A stretch of DNA of 64,000 nt from assembly GCF_000353285.1 (NCBI RefSeq), contig NZ_KB731324.1, forward strand, positions 3,118,577 to 3,182,576, given 5' to 3'. This document shows positions 18,418-28,861 of this stretch, piece after piece. The notes below the pieces were generated by a model, which saw only the letters and a list, made by a program, of their open reading frames with translations, ran no database searches and was not told the origin of the DNA. Numbering within the stretch: position 1 is the stretch's first letter; every line of letters starts with the position of its first letter. Source of the DNA: Leptolyngbya boryana PCC 6306 (lineage in GTDB: Bacteria; Cyanobacteriota; Cyanobacteriia; Leptolyngbyales; Leptolyngbyaceae). Position numbers and translations under genes: made by a program.

Positions 18418-18759
18418 ATTAGAGAGGGGATTCAAGTGGAGAGTGGGGAGTAGAAGTGATTGGGCAGTCCTTGGTCGTAAGCAGCAGTTGAGTTTCAATT
18501 GTCTTCACCGATCAGCATGGGGACTGCTCAATTGAACGGCGAATAAGACCAGGCTGAAGCTGTTCTCGGTAGCATTTTGCACTCAGTTCGTGTTGCTTTG
18601 GATGAAAGTGTTCCGTTTCTTCGCTGCTTCGTAACTCTTCACTGTGTCAGTAATCTCAGTTCTACCGATCGACCACAACAGTTCTGTCCAACTACAGATC
18701 AAGTTGCTGAATTAAGTGCGTTAAGCTTCACAAAAGTTTATATCAGCACCTTTTATCCT
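18418..18759. other. Intergenic region after rtcB
   Basis: No gene is seen. A long stem with a 50-base loop lies at 18459-18532. An open frame from 18577 joins the following gene but has poor protein character before the ATG at 18760. Confidence 0.4.
18459..18532 (+). other. Long-loop inverted repeat downstream of rtcB
   Basis: ATTGGGCAGTCC and GGACTGCTCAAT form a 12-pair stem with one G-U pair around a 50-base loop. There is no T run, so it is more likely an RNA structure or an operator than a terminator. Confidence 0.4.
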
Positions 18760-19023
18760 ATGACTCCGAATTTGTTAGAAGCCACCCATGAGTACTGGCA
18801 CAAACTGAATGAACTCGAAGCCGCTTACCAACGAGGGGAAGTCACGCTAGAAGAAGTTGATGCCAAAGTTAAAGGCTTGATGACCGAGTTAGGGCAATCG
18901 CGACGAGCAGCGTTTAGCGATTTCTTCAGTAGAGTGCGTCGTTTGTGGGAGGAGCAGCGAGAGACGATCGTTGGCGTTTTGGGATTGGGTGTTTTAACTT
19001 ATGGGTGGCTTGTGGTTCACTAA
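18760..19023 (+). CDS. Small tail-anchored membrane protein, unknown
   Basis: The 87-residue protein is charged and helical (ELEAAYQRGEVTLEEVDAKV) with a single C-terminal membrane helix (VGVLGLGVLTYGWLVV) that ends at the C-terminus. The orientation suggests a tail anchor with the body in the cytoplasm. The start is the ATG at 18760; upstream in-frame sequence is not protein-like. No family is recognised. Confidence 0.6.
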   Translation: MTPNLLEATHEYWHKLNELEAAYQRGEVTLEEVDAKVKGLMTELGQSRRAAFSDFFSRVRRLWEEQRETIVGVLGLGVLTYGWLVVH

Positions 19024-19074
19024 ACAACTCGCGATCGCGAATCGTCAACTTCTAACACAAGGAGGATGAAGAAA

Positions 19075-19098
19075 ATGAACCTAGGTACGAATGATTAA
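19075..19098 (+). CDS. Seven-codon micro-ORF with consensus ribosome site
   Basis: AAGGAGG at 19059-19065 is a perfect Shine-Dalgarno, 9 bases before ATG at 19075, which opens MNLGTND and stops at TAA. An ATG at 19066 is in the same frame and adds three residues. It lies 40 bp before the catalase-family ATG and could be a leader peptide or a relic. Confidence 0.25.
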   Translation: MNLGTND

Positions 19099-19137
19099 AC
19101 GATAACCATTTGAATTCGCCCTCAGGCTCCTTGCTGA

Positions 19138-20242
19138 ATGCTCAACTCAAATCAATACGTTCGCTACTCCCCCAATGTAGAAGTCAAGCAACCGGATGAA
19201 GATAGACTGATCTGCCAAATTCTAGACTCCGTTGCTCGGCAAGGACAAAAGGTGTTCGACAAACATCGTCATGCAATGCGCGGTGCTCATGCGAAAAGTC
19301 ATGGCGGACTGAAGGGAGAACTGCAAATTTACGATAACTTACCCGCTCATCTTGCCCAAGGGCTGTTTCGCGAACCTCGCACTTATCCAGTGATGATTCG
19401 TTTCTCAAGTGTTCCGGGTGATATTCTGCCGGATAGTCTTTCGACCTTTCGTGGCATGGCAATTAAGGTCCTTGGTGTAGAAGAACCGAAGCTTCTCTCT
19501 ACTGAACCTGATGCAGTCACTCAAGATTTTCTGATGATTAACAGTCCGATTTTTCCATCCGGGAATCTTGCTCGCTTTCTTCCTGAACAGTTGCTTCAGG
19601 AAAAAGTAGTGGTCAGTGCCCCAGAAGAAGCGCAACAACTATTGGGGATAACTGCCCGCACAGTGAATGCAGTCACTCAAAAAGTCGGCATCAATCTCTA
19701 TCCGACTGCGCTAGGGATTACGCAACCAGAGACTCATATCTTAGGAGAAACGTACTATACTTCTGCTGCTTTGCGCTATGGAGACTACATTGCTAAGTTC
19801 AGTGCAGTTCCCATATCGACAAGTCTTCAGCCGCTCCAAGGTAAACGAATTGAGATGCAGAATGCTTCTACTCTACGCGATTTGATTGTAGAGTTTTTTC
19901 CAGAGGCAGTCGGCTGAATATGAATTGCGTGTCCAACTTTGTACCAATCTAGAAACGATGCCGATCGAAGATGCTTCGGTTCGTTGGTCGGAGCAGGACA
20001 GCCCTTATCAAGCGATCGCTAAAATCACAATTGGGATGCAGGAAGCCTATAGTCCAGCCCGTCAGGTGTATGTGGACGATGTATTGTCCTTCAATGCCTG
20101 GCATACCATTGCAGCGCATCAGCCGCTCGGTGCAATTCAGCGCCTTCGCAGAGAGGTCTATGAGGCTTCGAGTCGTTACCGCCATGAGATGAACCAACAG
20201 CCAAAGAGAGAGCCGCGCAGTATTGAGGAGATGCCTGATTAA
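19138..20242 (+). pseudogene. Catalase-family heme protein, interrupted by a +1 frameshift
   Basis: The first frame encodes 259 residues with the catalase-fold start (FDKHRHAMRGAHAKSHGG, VMIRFSSVPGDILPD, FRGMAIKVLG, QDFLMINSPIF) and ends at TGA 19915-19917. The next frame, from the same point to 20242, encodes the rest (AEYELRVQLCTNLETMPIED, WHTIAAHQPLGAIQRLRREVY), as in intact relatives of about 360 residues. Dropping one T from the T6 run at 19894-19899 joins the two frames into 367 residues. It is either broken, made by slippage on the T run, or a sequencing error. Relatives are heme-dependent peroxidase or SrpA-like proteins. Confidence 0.85.
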
Positions 20243-20273
20243 ATCAGCCACAGTCAAACCAAAGCAGAATAAA

Positions 20274-20311
20274 AAACTTCAGGGAAGTGGGCAACTGCTT
20301 CCCTGAAGTTT
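20274..20311. terminator. Bidirectional terminator between convergent genes
   Basis: AAACTTCAGGGAAG pairs perfectly over 14 bp with CTTCCCTGAAGTTT around a 10-base loop. On the minus strand it is followed by a T run, so it best serves the site-2 protease gene. On the plus strand it ends the catalase transcript. Confidence 0.8.
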
Positions 20312-20393
20312 CTACTCTAGTCACTGTGATTGATTTCAGCCCTGTTATCGATGCGGGTCAACAATCACATCATTCATCTGTTTCAGGCTGAGT

Positions 20394-21515
20394 CTAAGCC
20401 GGAGCAGCTTGTACGCGATTCTGGAGCAGATTCACAATGGCAGTTTTTTCGAGCAAGCCCACTAGGACGTTGTTCTCTTGGACAACAGAGAGTGCGGTTA
20501 ACTTGCGTTCTTCTAGCAAAGTGACTACTTCCGACAGAGGACGATCGCTCTGTACCATGAGAGATGGGTCAAGCGGTTTCACGAGGGTTTGAACCAAAGT
20601 TTCAGACCACAGATCACTCGGAATCGCTTTCAAATCCTCAATGGAAAGCGTACCCAGCAGTTGACCCTCTGCGTTTGTGACTAAAAACTTCTGCCACACC
20701 CGCTGATCCAGAATCCGCTGATCGGCAAACTCTCGTAATGTTGACGAAGCAGCAACAACCGGGCTATTTGTGCTGACGGCATCGGATGCTGTCAGCCCTG
20801 CTAAGCGATCCAACACCACGCCATACTGAGCAGCTTGGCTAGCATTCTGAAGCAAGAACCAGCCAATTAGGATGTTCCAGAAGTTCACCCCACCGCCAAA
20901 AACAACCAAGGGTAGCAGTCCCGATGCGATCGCTAACCAACCAATCAGTTGACCGACCCGACCCGCAACCTTCATCCCCTTGTAAGGGTTACCCGTCACT
21001 TTCCAGACCAAAGCTTTCAAAATGTTGCCGCCATCGAGCGGTAAACCCGGAATCAGATTAAAGAGCGCTAACGCTAAGTTCACCGAAACCAACACGCCCA
21101 AGATTGCAGCAGGTGCCCCAGAGATGCCCGTACCAACTGCCAAAAGGGTTGCCAAACCAGCAAGGAGCAAACTGACTAAAGGCCCTGCGATCGCAACTTG
21201 AAATGCTTCAGCGGGAGTTTGCGACTCTTTGTCTAAGCTCGCTAATCCCCCGAATAGAAACAACGTGATCGATTTGACACCCACACCCTGCTTCAGCGCC
21301 ACAAAGCTGTGACCGAGTTCATGAGCCAGCACAGAACCAAACAATAGCAGTGCTGTGAGCAATCCTAATCCCCAAGACAGCCCAGAAGGCAAATTGGGAA
21401 ATTGGGCTGCCAGTCCTGAGCCATAGCTAAAAGTGACTAAGCCCAACACTAAAAACCAGGATGGGTTGACATAGAAAGGAATTCCAAACAAACTGCCGAC
21501 ACGAATATTATTCAT
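20394..21515 (-). CDS. M50 site-2 metalloprotease with tandem CBS domains
   Basis: The 373-residue protein has about six membrane helices with the zinc motif HELGH (H65-H69) and the second motif NLIPGLPLDGGN (D161 as third ligand). From about residue 245 there is a pair of CBS domains that could bind adenine nucleotides. Proteins of this class cut other proteins within the membrane. GGAGG lies 8 bases before the ATG (complement of 21524-21528). The substrate is not known. Confidence 0.9.
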   Translation of the reverse strand: MNNIRVGSLFGIPFYVNPSWFLVLGLVTFSYGSGLAAQFPNLPSGLSWGLGLLTALLLFGSVLAHELGHSFVALKQGVGVKSITLFLFGGLASLDKESQTPAEAFQVAIAGPLVSLLLAGLATLLAVGTGISGAPAAILGVLVSVNLALALFNLIPGLPLDGGNILKALVWKVTGNPYKGMKVAGRVGQLIGWLAIASGLLPLVVFGGGVNFWNILIGWFLLQNASQAAQYGVVLDRLAGLTASDAVSTNSPVVAASSTLREFADQRILDQRVWQKFLVTNAEGQLLGTLSIEDLKAIPSDLWSETLVQTLVKPLDPSLMVQSDRPLSEVVTLLEERKLTALSVVQENNVLVGLLEKTAIVNLLQNRVQAAPA

Positions 21516-21843
21516 ATCGGGTACCTCCGATGTAGCAGACGATTTTGATCGCCCTGGGTTCTGTCTTCTCTAATGTAACGAAGTGTAAAACGCTTTCTAA
21601 TTTTTCTATTGCCGTAATTACCGCCCTTTGAATGAACTGACGGGAGCGATGCAGCCGCTCTTGGTCTTCCACCTAAATTGATCGAGATTGAAGCTTGGCA
21701 AGATGCGCTCCAAGCCACAGTTCAACATGCTGAATCAGCAACGATGCCAACGCCTCAGCAGATTGAACGAATGCACAGCTATCTAACTTTGGTGATCCCA
21801 TCTTGCTGGCAGAAGCGCTCTCTGCGTTGCCAGTCCTTCAGGA
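21516..21843. other. Intergenic region with a protein-like plus-strand stretch
   Basis: The gap holds the protease promoter and, on the plus strand from about 21636, an open frame reading LIEIEAWQDALQATVQHAES and PTPQQIERMHSYLTLVIPSC. It runs on into the next gene antisense. It has no good start and may be a gene remnant (see findings). Confidence 0.35.
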
Positions 21844-22167
21844 CTACAACGCATCAGGACGGAAGATTGAATCGACTAGTTCTTCGATCGATTCTAGATC
21901 TAAAGAATTCTGTAGCTCACCCTCAAACCATTTCACCTCTTCCGGATCTGTCCCTGGCAGTTGATAGACCAACAATACACCCGTCACGCGCGCGACTGTC
22001 AATGGGTCAGGAGTAAGATGACTAAGCAGTGCTTGCGCTTTTTGATAGAGCTGTTGAATCGCTTCTGCATCCTGTGGATGTTCAAGCTCGATCGACATCT
22101 GCTGTAGACTTTCCTGAACAGCTTGGACGAGTTCTGCATCTTCGGTAGGGTCGAGTGAATTAGACAT
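21844..22167 (-). CDS. Small acidic protein of unknown function
   Basis: The 107-residue product is acidic, rich in Glu and Leu and helical, with no Cys, His pairs or membrane segment. The ATG at 22167 is chosen over a TTG at 22179; neither has a ribosome site. It precedes the protease in the same direction with a gap of 328 bp. Similar short proteins occur in cyanobacteria as far as I recall, but none with a known role. Confidence 0.55.
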   Translation of the reverse strand: MSNSLDPTEDAELVQAVQESLQQMSIELEHPQDAEAIQQLYQKAQALLSHLTPDPLTVARVTGVLLVYQLPGTDPEEVKWFEGELQNSLDLESIEELVDSIFRPDAL

Positions 22168-22716
22168 CAGGCTTGGCAAAAATAATAGCAGGTTTCATCT
22201 ATCTTAATGCTTTGCTCTCATTCATTGACTCGGCTTGGCACTACAATCAAAGCAATCTAGTTCTGAGCAAGCCCCTATATCCTGCGCAATCAACGGGTTG
22301 CGGTTTTTTCCGTGTTGATGAATTTGTCTAAAAGCTCCTGATGGTCTGAGCTTCTACCGTTTCTATCTAAAATGGCTCAAGTTTTTTTTTGAGAAACCCC
22401 AAGAAAGACGACCGGAAATTCATTACACCCGAATCTATTCTGCTTTTCGGCGTTATGAGGCATAGGGAGGTTTCGATGTTATTTTCGCAGGGTCAGTTTT
22501 GCATCTTCATCAGCAGGAGGTGCTTGATCTTGGCATAATTCACAGCAATAGGACAACGACTCTTTTTTTGCGACACACCCTCATTGCTCGACTGAATCTA
22601 TGCGTCCGACAATGCTCAACAAATCTATAAGATAACAAGGTTTGATTCGGGTTAGCCTTAGCGTAGGAAGGCTGTATCTGTCAGAATTCCTGTTCTATTG
22701 TTGCGGCTAGCGAGTT
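22168..22716. other. 549-bp leader region of the regulator operon; structured
   Basis: No gene of usual size is seen. There are several short hairpins: ATCAACGG/CCGTGTTGAT near 22289-22319, AAGCTC/GAGCTT at 22333-22353, and AGCCTT/AAGGCT at 22654-22673. A run of nine T ends the first group at 22382-22390. A 20-codon ORF with GGGAGG upstream starts at 22476. It could hold a small RNA or a leader. Confidence 0.35.
22476..22538 (+). CDS. 20-codon micro-ORF upstream of the regulator operon
   Basis: GGGAGG (22465-22470) precedes ATG 22476 by 5 bases; the frame encodes 20 residues including two Arg before a Cys and stops at TAA. It is a weak candidate for a leader peptide. Confidence 0.2.
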   Translation: MLFSQGQFCIFISRRCLILA

Positions 22717-25083
22717 ATGAAAATTCTACTCATAGAGGACGATTCGCTAATTTCTGAACCGCTTGTCAAGGCTTTGACTGATCAACACTATGTCGTAGAT
22801 GTTGCAACTGATGGGCAGGTTGGATGGTCACTATTGGAATCCTTTACCTATGACTTAGTTTTGCTAGATGTAGTATTACCAAAATTGGACGGCATTAATT
22901 TATGTCGAAAACTACGGTCACAAGGAAATCAGACTCCCATTCTTTTATTAACGGCTCAAAATGCTAGCACAAACAAAGTGACGGGGTTAGATGCTGGGGC
23001 AGATGACTACGTGCCTAAACCATTTAATTTGCAGGAGTTGTTGGCACGTATTCGGGCTTTACTTAGACGAGGCGGCGCTGCCTTACCTCCCTTGCTGAAA
23101 TGGCGAAATTTAGAGCTTGATCCCAGTACCTGCGAAGTGAGCTGTAATGGTAAAATCGCGCGGTTAACGCCAAAAGAATACAGTCTGCTAGAGTTATTTC
23201 TCCGCAACCCACATCGCATCTTTAATACGGGTGCGCTGATTGATCACGTTTGGTCATTTGAGGAAACCCCAAGCGAGGATACTATCCGCTCCCATATCAA
23301 AGGACTACGGCAAAAACTGAAAACAGCAGGGCTTCTAGGTGATCCGATCGAAACTGTTTATGCTATTGGCTATCGGCTTAGATCTCCAGAGGAAAATCAG
23401 AGAGAAGGCAAGAAACAAAGGAACAAAGAGACAAAAAGCGAAGACGAAAGCGCACCGACGATCGCAACACAAACCACTACTGCTGGGATGAACAGCATCT
23501 GGAATGAGGTTAAAGAGACTGTTGCCCATCGAATTGCAACTGTTGAGCAGGCAGCAGCGCTGTTGCTACAAAACAAACTGAATCCAGAATTGCGGCAGCA
23601 AGCTGAACAGGAGATCCATAAGTTGGCAGGGTCGCTGGGTATGTTTGGCGCAGATCAAGGCTCTCGATTAGCCCAAGAAATTGAACCGCTTTTCCAAAAA
23701 GGGCGATCGCTGACTCATCACGAGATGCAGCAACTCTCTAAACTTATCACTGCTTTGCGTCAGGAGCTAGAACACTTGGATGCTGAGCATTTAACGAACG
23801 AGCAGCAAACAGGCACTTCAGTTAGTGAACCAATTGATCAACGTCCTTGGCTACTGATTGTCAGCTCAAATTCAACCCTCACCGCACAATTACAGGAAGC
23901 ATCGCCTAGTTGGGGTTTACGAGTTCAGGTCATTGCCAATCCCGTTACTGCTAGAGAGCAGATTTCTGAAACGCATCCCGATGTTGTACTCCTTGATTTT
24001 GCTGTTACTGCTAGCGCAAATAACTTCATGTTGTTGTCCGAACTCAGTGCTTGTACGCCACCAGTGCCTACATTAGTCTTGACCCAGCAAGATAAATTAA
24101 TCGATCGAGTCAGGATCGCCCGGTTAGGTGGACGTTGGCTTCAACAGCCTGTCACTGCACCTCAAGTCTTAGAAGCAGTCAATCAAGCGCTGCAACATGC
24201 CCGTCCAAGGCAAGCCAGGGTACTGGTTGTAGATGATGATGCGCAAGTATTAGTGGCACTTCAGCGGTTACTCATTCCCTGGGGGCTTCATGTTTCGGTC
24301 CTCGACAATCCACTTTCATTTCTAGATGTTCTGGAAGCGAATCCGCCTGATCTGCTGATTCTGGACATTGAAATGCCACACATTAGCGGAATCGAACTCT
24401 GTCAGGTTGTTCGCAATGATTCGCGCTGGAGTAATCTGCCGATTCTATTTCTCACAGCTCATACGGATGCTGAAACCATGCATCAAGTCTTTGCTGTGGG
24501 CGCAGATGATTATGTGAGCAAGCCGATCATTGGACCAGAGTTAGTAACACGGATCTTTAATCGATTAGAGCGCACTCATTTCCTCAAGAGCTTAGCAGAG
24601 ATTGATGCGCTAACTGGCATCGCAAATCGCCGCAAATCTACCACAGCATTAACTCAGTTACTTGAGTGGTGTGATCAGTGCCAGCAGCCATTTTGTTTAG
24701 CGCTGATAGAGTTAGCTAATCTAAAGGACATCAATCAGCAGTATGGTCATGCAGTCGGAGACGAAGTGTTAGCGCGCTTCGGAGAATTATTGCGGCGATC
24801 GTTCTGCAATGAAGATGTTGTCGGTCGTTGGGGCGGGACAGAATTTGTTATCGGTATGCCTGGTATGACTAAAACGGATGGAAGTCAACGTGTTTTTGAT
24901 TTTCAGCAATCCTGGCAGCAGTTTAAGGTGGAGGTGAGTGGAACTTCGTTGCACGTCAGCCTAAAACTAAAAGTTGTTCAGTATCCTCAAGAGGGTGCGG
25001 ATCTTCAGTTGTTATACCAAGCCGCCCGCTCTAGCTTAAATGAGGCTGAGAATTTGACGCGCTCTGAGGAGCATCCACAATGA
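22717..25083 (+). CDS. Multi-receiver regulator: REC, winged helix, Hpt, REC, REC, degenerate GGDEF
   Basis: The 788-residue protein has, in order: an intact receiver (1-120), an OmpR-type winged helix (130-223, ending [12 protein letters not shown]), a charged linker, an Hpt domain with H301 in [13 protein letters not shown], a pseudo-receiver (375-495), an intact receiver (500-620, [19 protein letters not shown]) and a GGDEF-type domain (629-780). In the second receiver the acidic pair is replaced (IVSSNS) and the conserved Lys is Gln (LQQP). The GGDEF signature reads RWGGTEF, so a cyclase with this change is probably inactive. It overlaps the next gene by ATGA. Confidence 0.9.
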   Translation: MKILLIEDDSLISEPLVKALTDQHYVVDVATDGQVGWSLLESFTYDLVLLDVVLPKLDGINLCRKLRSQGNQTPILLLTAQNASTNKVTGLDAGADDYVPKPFNLQELLARIRALLRRGGAALPPLLKWRNLELDPSTCEVSCNGKIARLTPKEYSLLELFLRNPHRIFNTGALIDHVWSFEETPSEDTIRSHIKGLRQKLKTAGLLGDPIETVYAIGYRLRSPEENQREGKKQRNKETKSEDESAPTIATQTTTAGMNSIWNEVKETVAHRIATVEQAAALLLQNKLNPELRQQAEQEIHKLAGSLGMFGADQGSRLAQEIEPLFQKGRSLTHHEMQQLSKLITALRQELEHLDAEHLTNEQQTGTSVSEPIDQRPWLLIVSSNSTLTAQLQEASPSWGLRVQVIANPVTAREQISETHPDVVLLDFAVTASANNFMLLSELSACTPPVPTLVLTQQDKLIDRVRIARLGGRWLQQPVTAPQVLEAVNQALQHARPRQARVLVVDDDAQVLVALQRLLIPWGLHVSVLDNPLSFLDVLEANPPDLLILDIEMPHISGIELCQVVRNDSRWSNLPILFLTAHTDAETMHQVFAVGADDYVSKPIIGPELVTRIFNRLERTHFLKSLAEIDALTGIANRRKSTTALTQLLEWCDQCQQPFCLALIELANLKDINQQYGHAVGDEVLARFGELLRRSFCNEDVVGRWGGTEFVIGMPGMTKTDGSQRVFDFQQSWQQFKVEVSGTSLHVSLKLKVVQYPQEGADLQLLYQAARSSLNEAENLTRSEEHPQ

Positions 25084-28000
25084 AAGCGCCATTACCAGAC
25101 AACGAATCTGATAGGCTGAATGCTCTCCAACAATACAACGTTCTAGATACTATTTCTGAAGCTGCATTTGATGATTTAACTCAGCTAGCAGCATTTATCT
25201 GTGGTACGCCAATTGCTTTAATTAGTCTAATCGATGATTGTCGTCAGTGGTTCAAATCTAAATTTGGGTTGGAGGCTACAGAAACGCCTCGTGATGTTGC
25301 ATTCTGTGCCCATGCTATCTTGCAGCCTAGCGATGTGTTGATTGTTTCAGATACGCTCCAAGACGATCGATTTGCGACGAATCCTCTTGTAACAAGTGAG
25401 CCTCATATCCGATTTTATGCAGGCGCACCGCTCATTACTTCAGATGGCTATTCCCTGGGAACGCTTTGTGTTATCGATCGCATTCCTCGGCAGCTCAATT
25501 CTGATCAGATTCAAGCCTTACAAGCCTTGAGTCGTCAGGTCATTTCTCAACTAGAGTTACGACGTAATTTGGTTAGGGTGGAACAAACAACAACCGAATT
25601 GCAGCAAGCAGAGCAAACTCGCATCCAGCTTCTTGCCCAAGAGCAGGCTGCCCGCAATCAGATTACAGATATCTTAGAGAGTATTACTGATGCTTTTTTT
25701 GCGTTAGATCACGATTGGCAGTTTACTTATCTCAATCGGCAGGCAGAGTTGTTGTTGCAACGAAAGCGAGAAGCCTTGCTGGGGAAAGTTTTATGGGATG
25801 AGTTTCCAGAAACGATCGATTCAACTTTCTATCAGGAGTATCAGCGTGCTATTGCAGAGCAGATTAGTGTTCGATTTGAAGCATTTTATCCACCTTTGAA
25901 CCAGTGGACTGAGGTTTATGCCTACCCTGCCAAAGATGGGTTATCGGTCTACTTTCGTAACATCAATCAACGGAAAGAAGCAGAGCGAACGCTACACGAG
26001 ACACTGACATTCCAGCGAGCGATTTTAAACAGCGCGAACTACAGCATCATCTCGACTAACGTTGAGGGCACGATTCTTACCTTTAACACCACAGCAGAGC
26101 AATGGCTCGGTTATACAACCGCAGAAATTATTGGACAAACAACGCCTCTATTGATTCATGACTGGCAGGAAATTGTGCTGCGATCGCAAATGCTGTCACA
26201 GGAATTAGGAGAACGAATCGAGCCAGGATTTGATGTATTTATTACCAAGGCACGTCGTGGCGTAATCGATGAGTATGAGTGGACTTACATTCGCAAAAAT
26301 GGTTCGCGCTTTCCTGTGTTATTGTCAATCACAGCGCTCAAGAATGCAGACGATCAGATTACAGGATTTTTGGGAATTGCTAGCGACATCACCGAGCGAA
26401 AAGCGGCTGAAGAGCAACTTCGGAATTTAAGTAAGGCGTTAGAAAGTGCGATCGAAGCAATTGCTCGATTAAATACACAAGGACAATATGTTCAAATCAA
26501 TCTCGCCTATGCTGCGATGTTAGGCTATCAGCCTGAAGAACTATTAGGCGTGAAATGGCAGCAAACAGTTCACTCAGAGGATATTGCTGTTGTAGAGGTT
26601 GCCTATCAGCAAATGCTGGAGCATGGTAAGGCGGAAACAGAAGCAAGAGCGATTCGCAAAGATGGCGGCGTTCTCGATAAGCAAATTGTGATGGTAAAAG
26701 CCTATGACCAGCAGCAGCAGTTTAACGGTAACTATTGCTTTGTAAAAGACATCAGTGAGCGACGTGAAATTGAGCGCATGAAGGATGAATTTATTTCAAT
26801 CGTGAGTCATGAACTCAGGACTCCGCTCACCTCAATTTCCGCTGCTTTGGATCTCTTAGCTGAAGGCGTTTTGCAAAATCAGCCCGAAGACGCGCAACAA
26901 ATGCTGCAAATTGCTGCAAACAACACCGATCGATTGGTGCGCCTGATTAATGATATTTTGGATATTGAGCGGATTGAGTCTGGCAAAATTGTCATGACTA
27001 GACAAGTCTGCGACGCTGCTGATTTGATCAATCAATCGGTAGAAGCCATTCAAGAGATTGCAGAACAAGCCGAAATCACGCTCTCGATCGCGCCGCTCAC
27101 AGTTCGTCTTTGGGCTGACTCCGACCGAATAATTCAAGTCCTAACAAACTTACTCAGCAATGCGATCAAATTCTCCTCTCCTGGTAGCACAATTTGGTTG
27201 AGCGCAGAATTAATCACCAATGAGGCTTTAGAAGCCAACTATAATCAGGCTGGAGAAGATCAGCAAAGTTCTGCCAACTGGCTTCTCATCAAAGTCATCG
27301 ATCAAGGACGTGGTATCCCATCCGATAAACTAGAATCCATCTTTGAGCGCTTTCAACAAGTGGATGCTTCGGATTCACGTCGTCGAGGAGGTACTGGATT
27401 AGGATTAGCGATCTGTCGCAGCATCCTTCAGCAACATGAAGGAAAAATCTGGGCAGAAAGTACATTAGGAATGGGCAGCACTTTCTGTTTTACCTTACCG
27501 ATTCTTAATGCTTCTGAAAGTTCGCAGAATTTAAGTTTGATGTCCGACTTAGTCGATTCGGCACTAGATACCAAATCACAAACTCCGCTGGTGTTAGTTT
27601 GTGATGATGATGCTTCGATTCGCAAAGTGGTGCGAGTGATGTTGGAGCGGCAGGGCTATCAGGTGCTGACAGTTGCTTCAGGACAGGAAGCTGTAGAACA
27701 GGCACGTGCCCATCAGCCGAATGTGATTTTACTGAATCTGCTGATGCCCGGTATGAATGGATGGGAAACGTTGACAGTTTTGAAACAGCAATCTGAAACG
27801 CAGGCTATTCCTGTCATTATTCTGAGTGGACTGCTACCCGATGCTAGAGAGGCACCTTATGATGGCGTGAGTGATTGGGTCGTAAAACCGCCAGATCCTA
27901 GAGTGCTCCGGCAAGCACTCGATCGAGCTTTAGTCAATCAGACCCAATCTTTGAAAGTTTTGATTATTGAAGATGATTTGGATTTAGCGCAAGTTCTCAC

Positions 28001-28355
28001 AACTTTATTGTCTCGCTATCACATCGAAACATTTCACGCTCAAACCGGACGAGATGCGATTCAACTCAGCCAGCAGGTGCTTCCTGATCTGCTAGTCCTT
28101 GACTTAGGACTACCGACTGATGATGGTTTTGCTGTTGTAGACTGGCTGCGTCAGCATAATCGCCTCTGCCAAATGCCGTTGGTCATTTATACGGCTCGCG
28201 ATCTAAATGACGATGAACGGGAACGGTTAAGACTCGGGCAAACCCTATTTTTGACCAAAGGACGCATTACTTCACAAGAATTTGAGCAGCAGGTGATTAA
28301 TCTGCTCAACCGAATGATTCGATCAAAGGCAGGAGACAGTCTCGATGACGACTAG
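25080..28355 (+). CDS. Hybrid histidine kinase: GAF, three PAS, HisKA, HATPase, two REC
   Basis: The 1091-residue cytoplasmic protein has a GAF domain (residues 20-165), three PAS domains (195-310, 310-445, 450-560), a HisKA with H576 in [18 protein letters not shown], a HATPase (670-810, with [18 protein letters not shown] and TGLGLAIC) and two receivers. In the first receiver (835-950) the phospho-acceptor is Asn886 (VILLNLLMP) instead of Asp, so it cannot be phosphorylated there. The second (960-1080) is intact (LLVLDLGLP). No membrane helix is present. It overlaps both flanking genes (ATGA at 25080, and 11 bases with the next). Confidence 0.92.
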   Translation: MKAPLPDNESDRLNALQQYNVLDTISEAAFDDLTQLAAFICGTPIALISLIDDCRQWFKSKFGLEATETPRDVAFCAHAILQPSDVLIVSDTLQDDRFATNPLVTSEPHIRFYAGAPLITSDGYSLGTLCVIDRIPRQLNSDQIQALQALSRQVISQLELRRNLVRVEQTTTELQQAEQTRIQLLAQEQAARNQITDILESITDAFFALDHDWQFTYLNRQAELLLQRKREALLGKVLWDEFPETIDSTFYQEYQRAIAEQISVRFEAFYPPLNQWTEVYAYPAKDGLSVYFRNINQRKEAERTLHETLTFQRAILNSANYSIISTNVEGTILTFNTTAEQWLGYTTAEIIGQTTPLLIHDWQEIVLRSQMLSQELGERIEPGFDVFITKARRGVIDEYEWTYIRKNGSRFPVLLSITALKNADDQITGFLGIASDITERKAAEEQLRNLSKALESAIEAIARLNTQGQYVQINLAYAAMLGYQPEELLGVKWQQTVHSEDIAVVEVAYQQMLEHGKAETEARAIRKDGGVLDKQIVMVKAYDQQQQFNGNYCFVKDISERREIERMKDEFISIVSHELRTPLTSISAALDLLAEGVLQNQPEDAQQMLQIAANNTDRLVRLINDILDIERIESGKIVMTRQVCDAADLINQSVEAIQEIAEQAEITLSIAPLTVRLWADSDRIIQVLTNLLSNAIKFSSPGSTIWLSAELITNEALEANYNQAGEDQQSSANWLLIKVIDQGRGIPSDKLESIFERFQQVDASDSRRRGGTGLGLAICRSILQQHEGKIWAESTLGMGSTFCFTLPILNASESSQNLSLMSDLVDSALDTKSQTPLVLVCDDDASIRKVVRVMLERQGYQVLTVASGQEAVEQARAHQPNVILLNLLMPGMNGWETLTVLKQQSETQAIPVIILSGLLPDAREAPYDGVSDWVVKPPDPRVLRQALDRALVNQTQSLKVLIIEDDLDLAQVLTTLLSRYHIETFHAQTGRDAIQLSQQVLPDLLVLDLGLPTDDGFAVVDWLRQHNRLCQMPLVIYTARDLNDDERERLRLGQTLFLTKGRITSQEFEQQVINLLNRMIRSKAGDSLDDD

Positions 28356-28722
28356 ACACATTTTGATTATTGATGATGAATACGATATTCGGGCAGTGGC
28401 TCAACTCACTTTGAAGACGGTAGGGGGTTGGGAGGTATCGAGCGCTTCTTCTGGTCACGAGGGAATTGCCAAAGCAGCCAGCGAGCAGCCAGACGTGATC
28501 TTGCTCGATGTCATGATGCCTGAAATGGATGGAATCGAAACCTTTCGTGCTCTTCAAGCGAACCCAACAACTCAGGCGATTCCGGTCATTTTGATGACTG
28601 CAAAGGTGCAAGCGGCGGAGCAACGGCGATTTGCAGAACTAGAGGTGGCAGGAATGATCACGAAACCTTTTAAGGCAATGAGACTGCCAGAACAGATTTC
28701 CAAGATACTCGGTTGGAGCTAA
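28345..28722 (+). CDS. Stand-alone receiver protein
   Basis: The 125-residue protein is a single receiver domain with IIDDEYD, phospho-acceptor in [16 protein letters not shown] and ITKPFK. It has no output domain, like CheY or Spo0F, and so probably shuttles phosphate in the relay. It starts within the end of the hybrid kinase gene (11-base overlap), so translation is coupled. Confidence 0.9.
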   Translation: MTTRHILIIDDEYDIRAVAQLTLKTVGGWEVSSASSGHEGIAKAASEQPDVILLDVMMPEMDGIETFRALQANPTTQAIPVILMTAKVQAAEQRRFAELEVAGMITKPFKAMRLPEQISKILGWS

Positions 28723-28861
28723 GCGTGATGGCTGCCAGTTTAATTGTTCATCTACACAAGTTCTGCACTTTTCAGATCTAACGTAGAAACTATCGGAGGT
28801 GGAAGCGTCATTCTTTTGCATCCGAAGATCGTTTCTTCAAGGCTTGACTGCCTGACCTACC

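Noticed and set aside
18577-18759. N-terminal extension of the small tail-anchored protein
   Set aside because: The residues are Cys/Ser/His-rich and not protein-like; ATG 18760 starts the plausible part.
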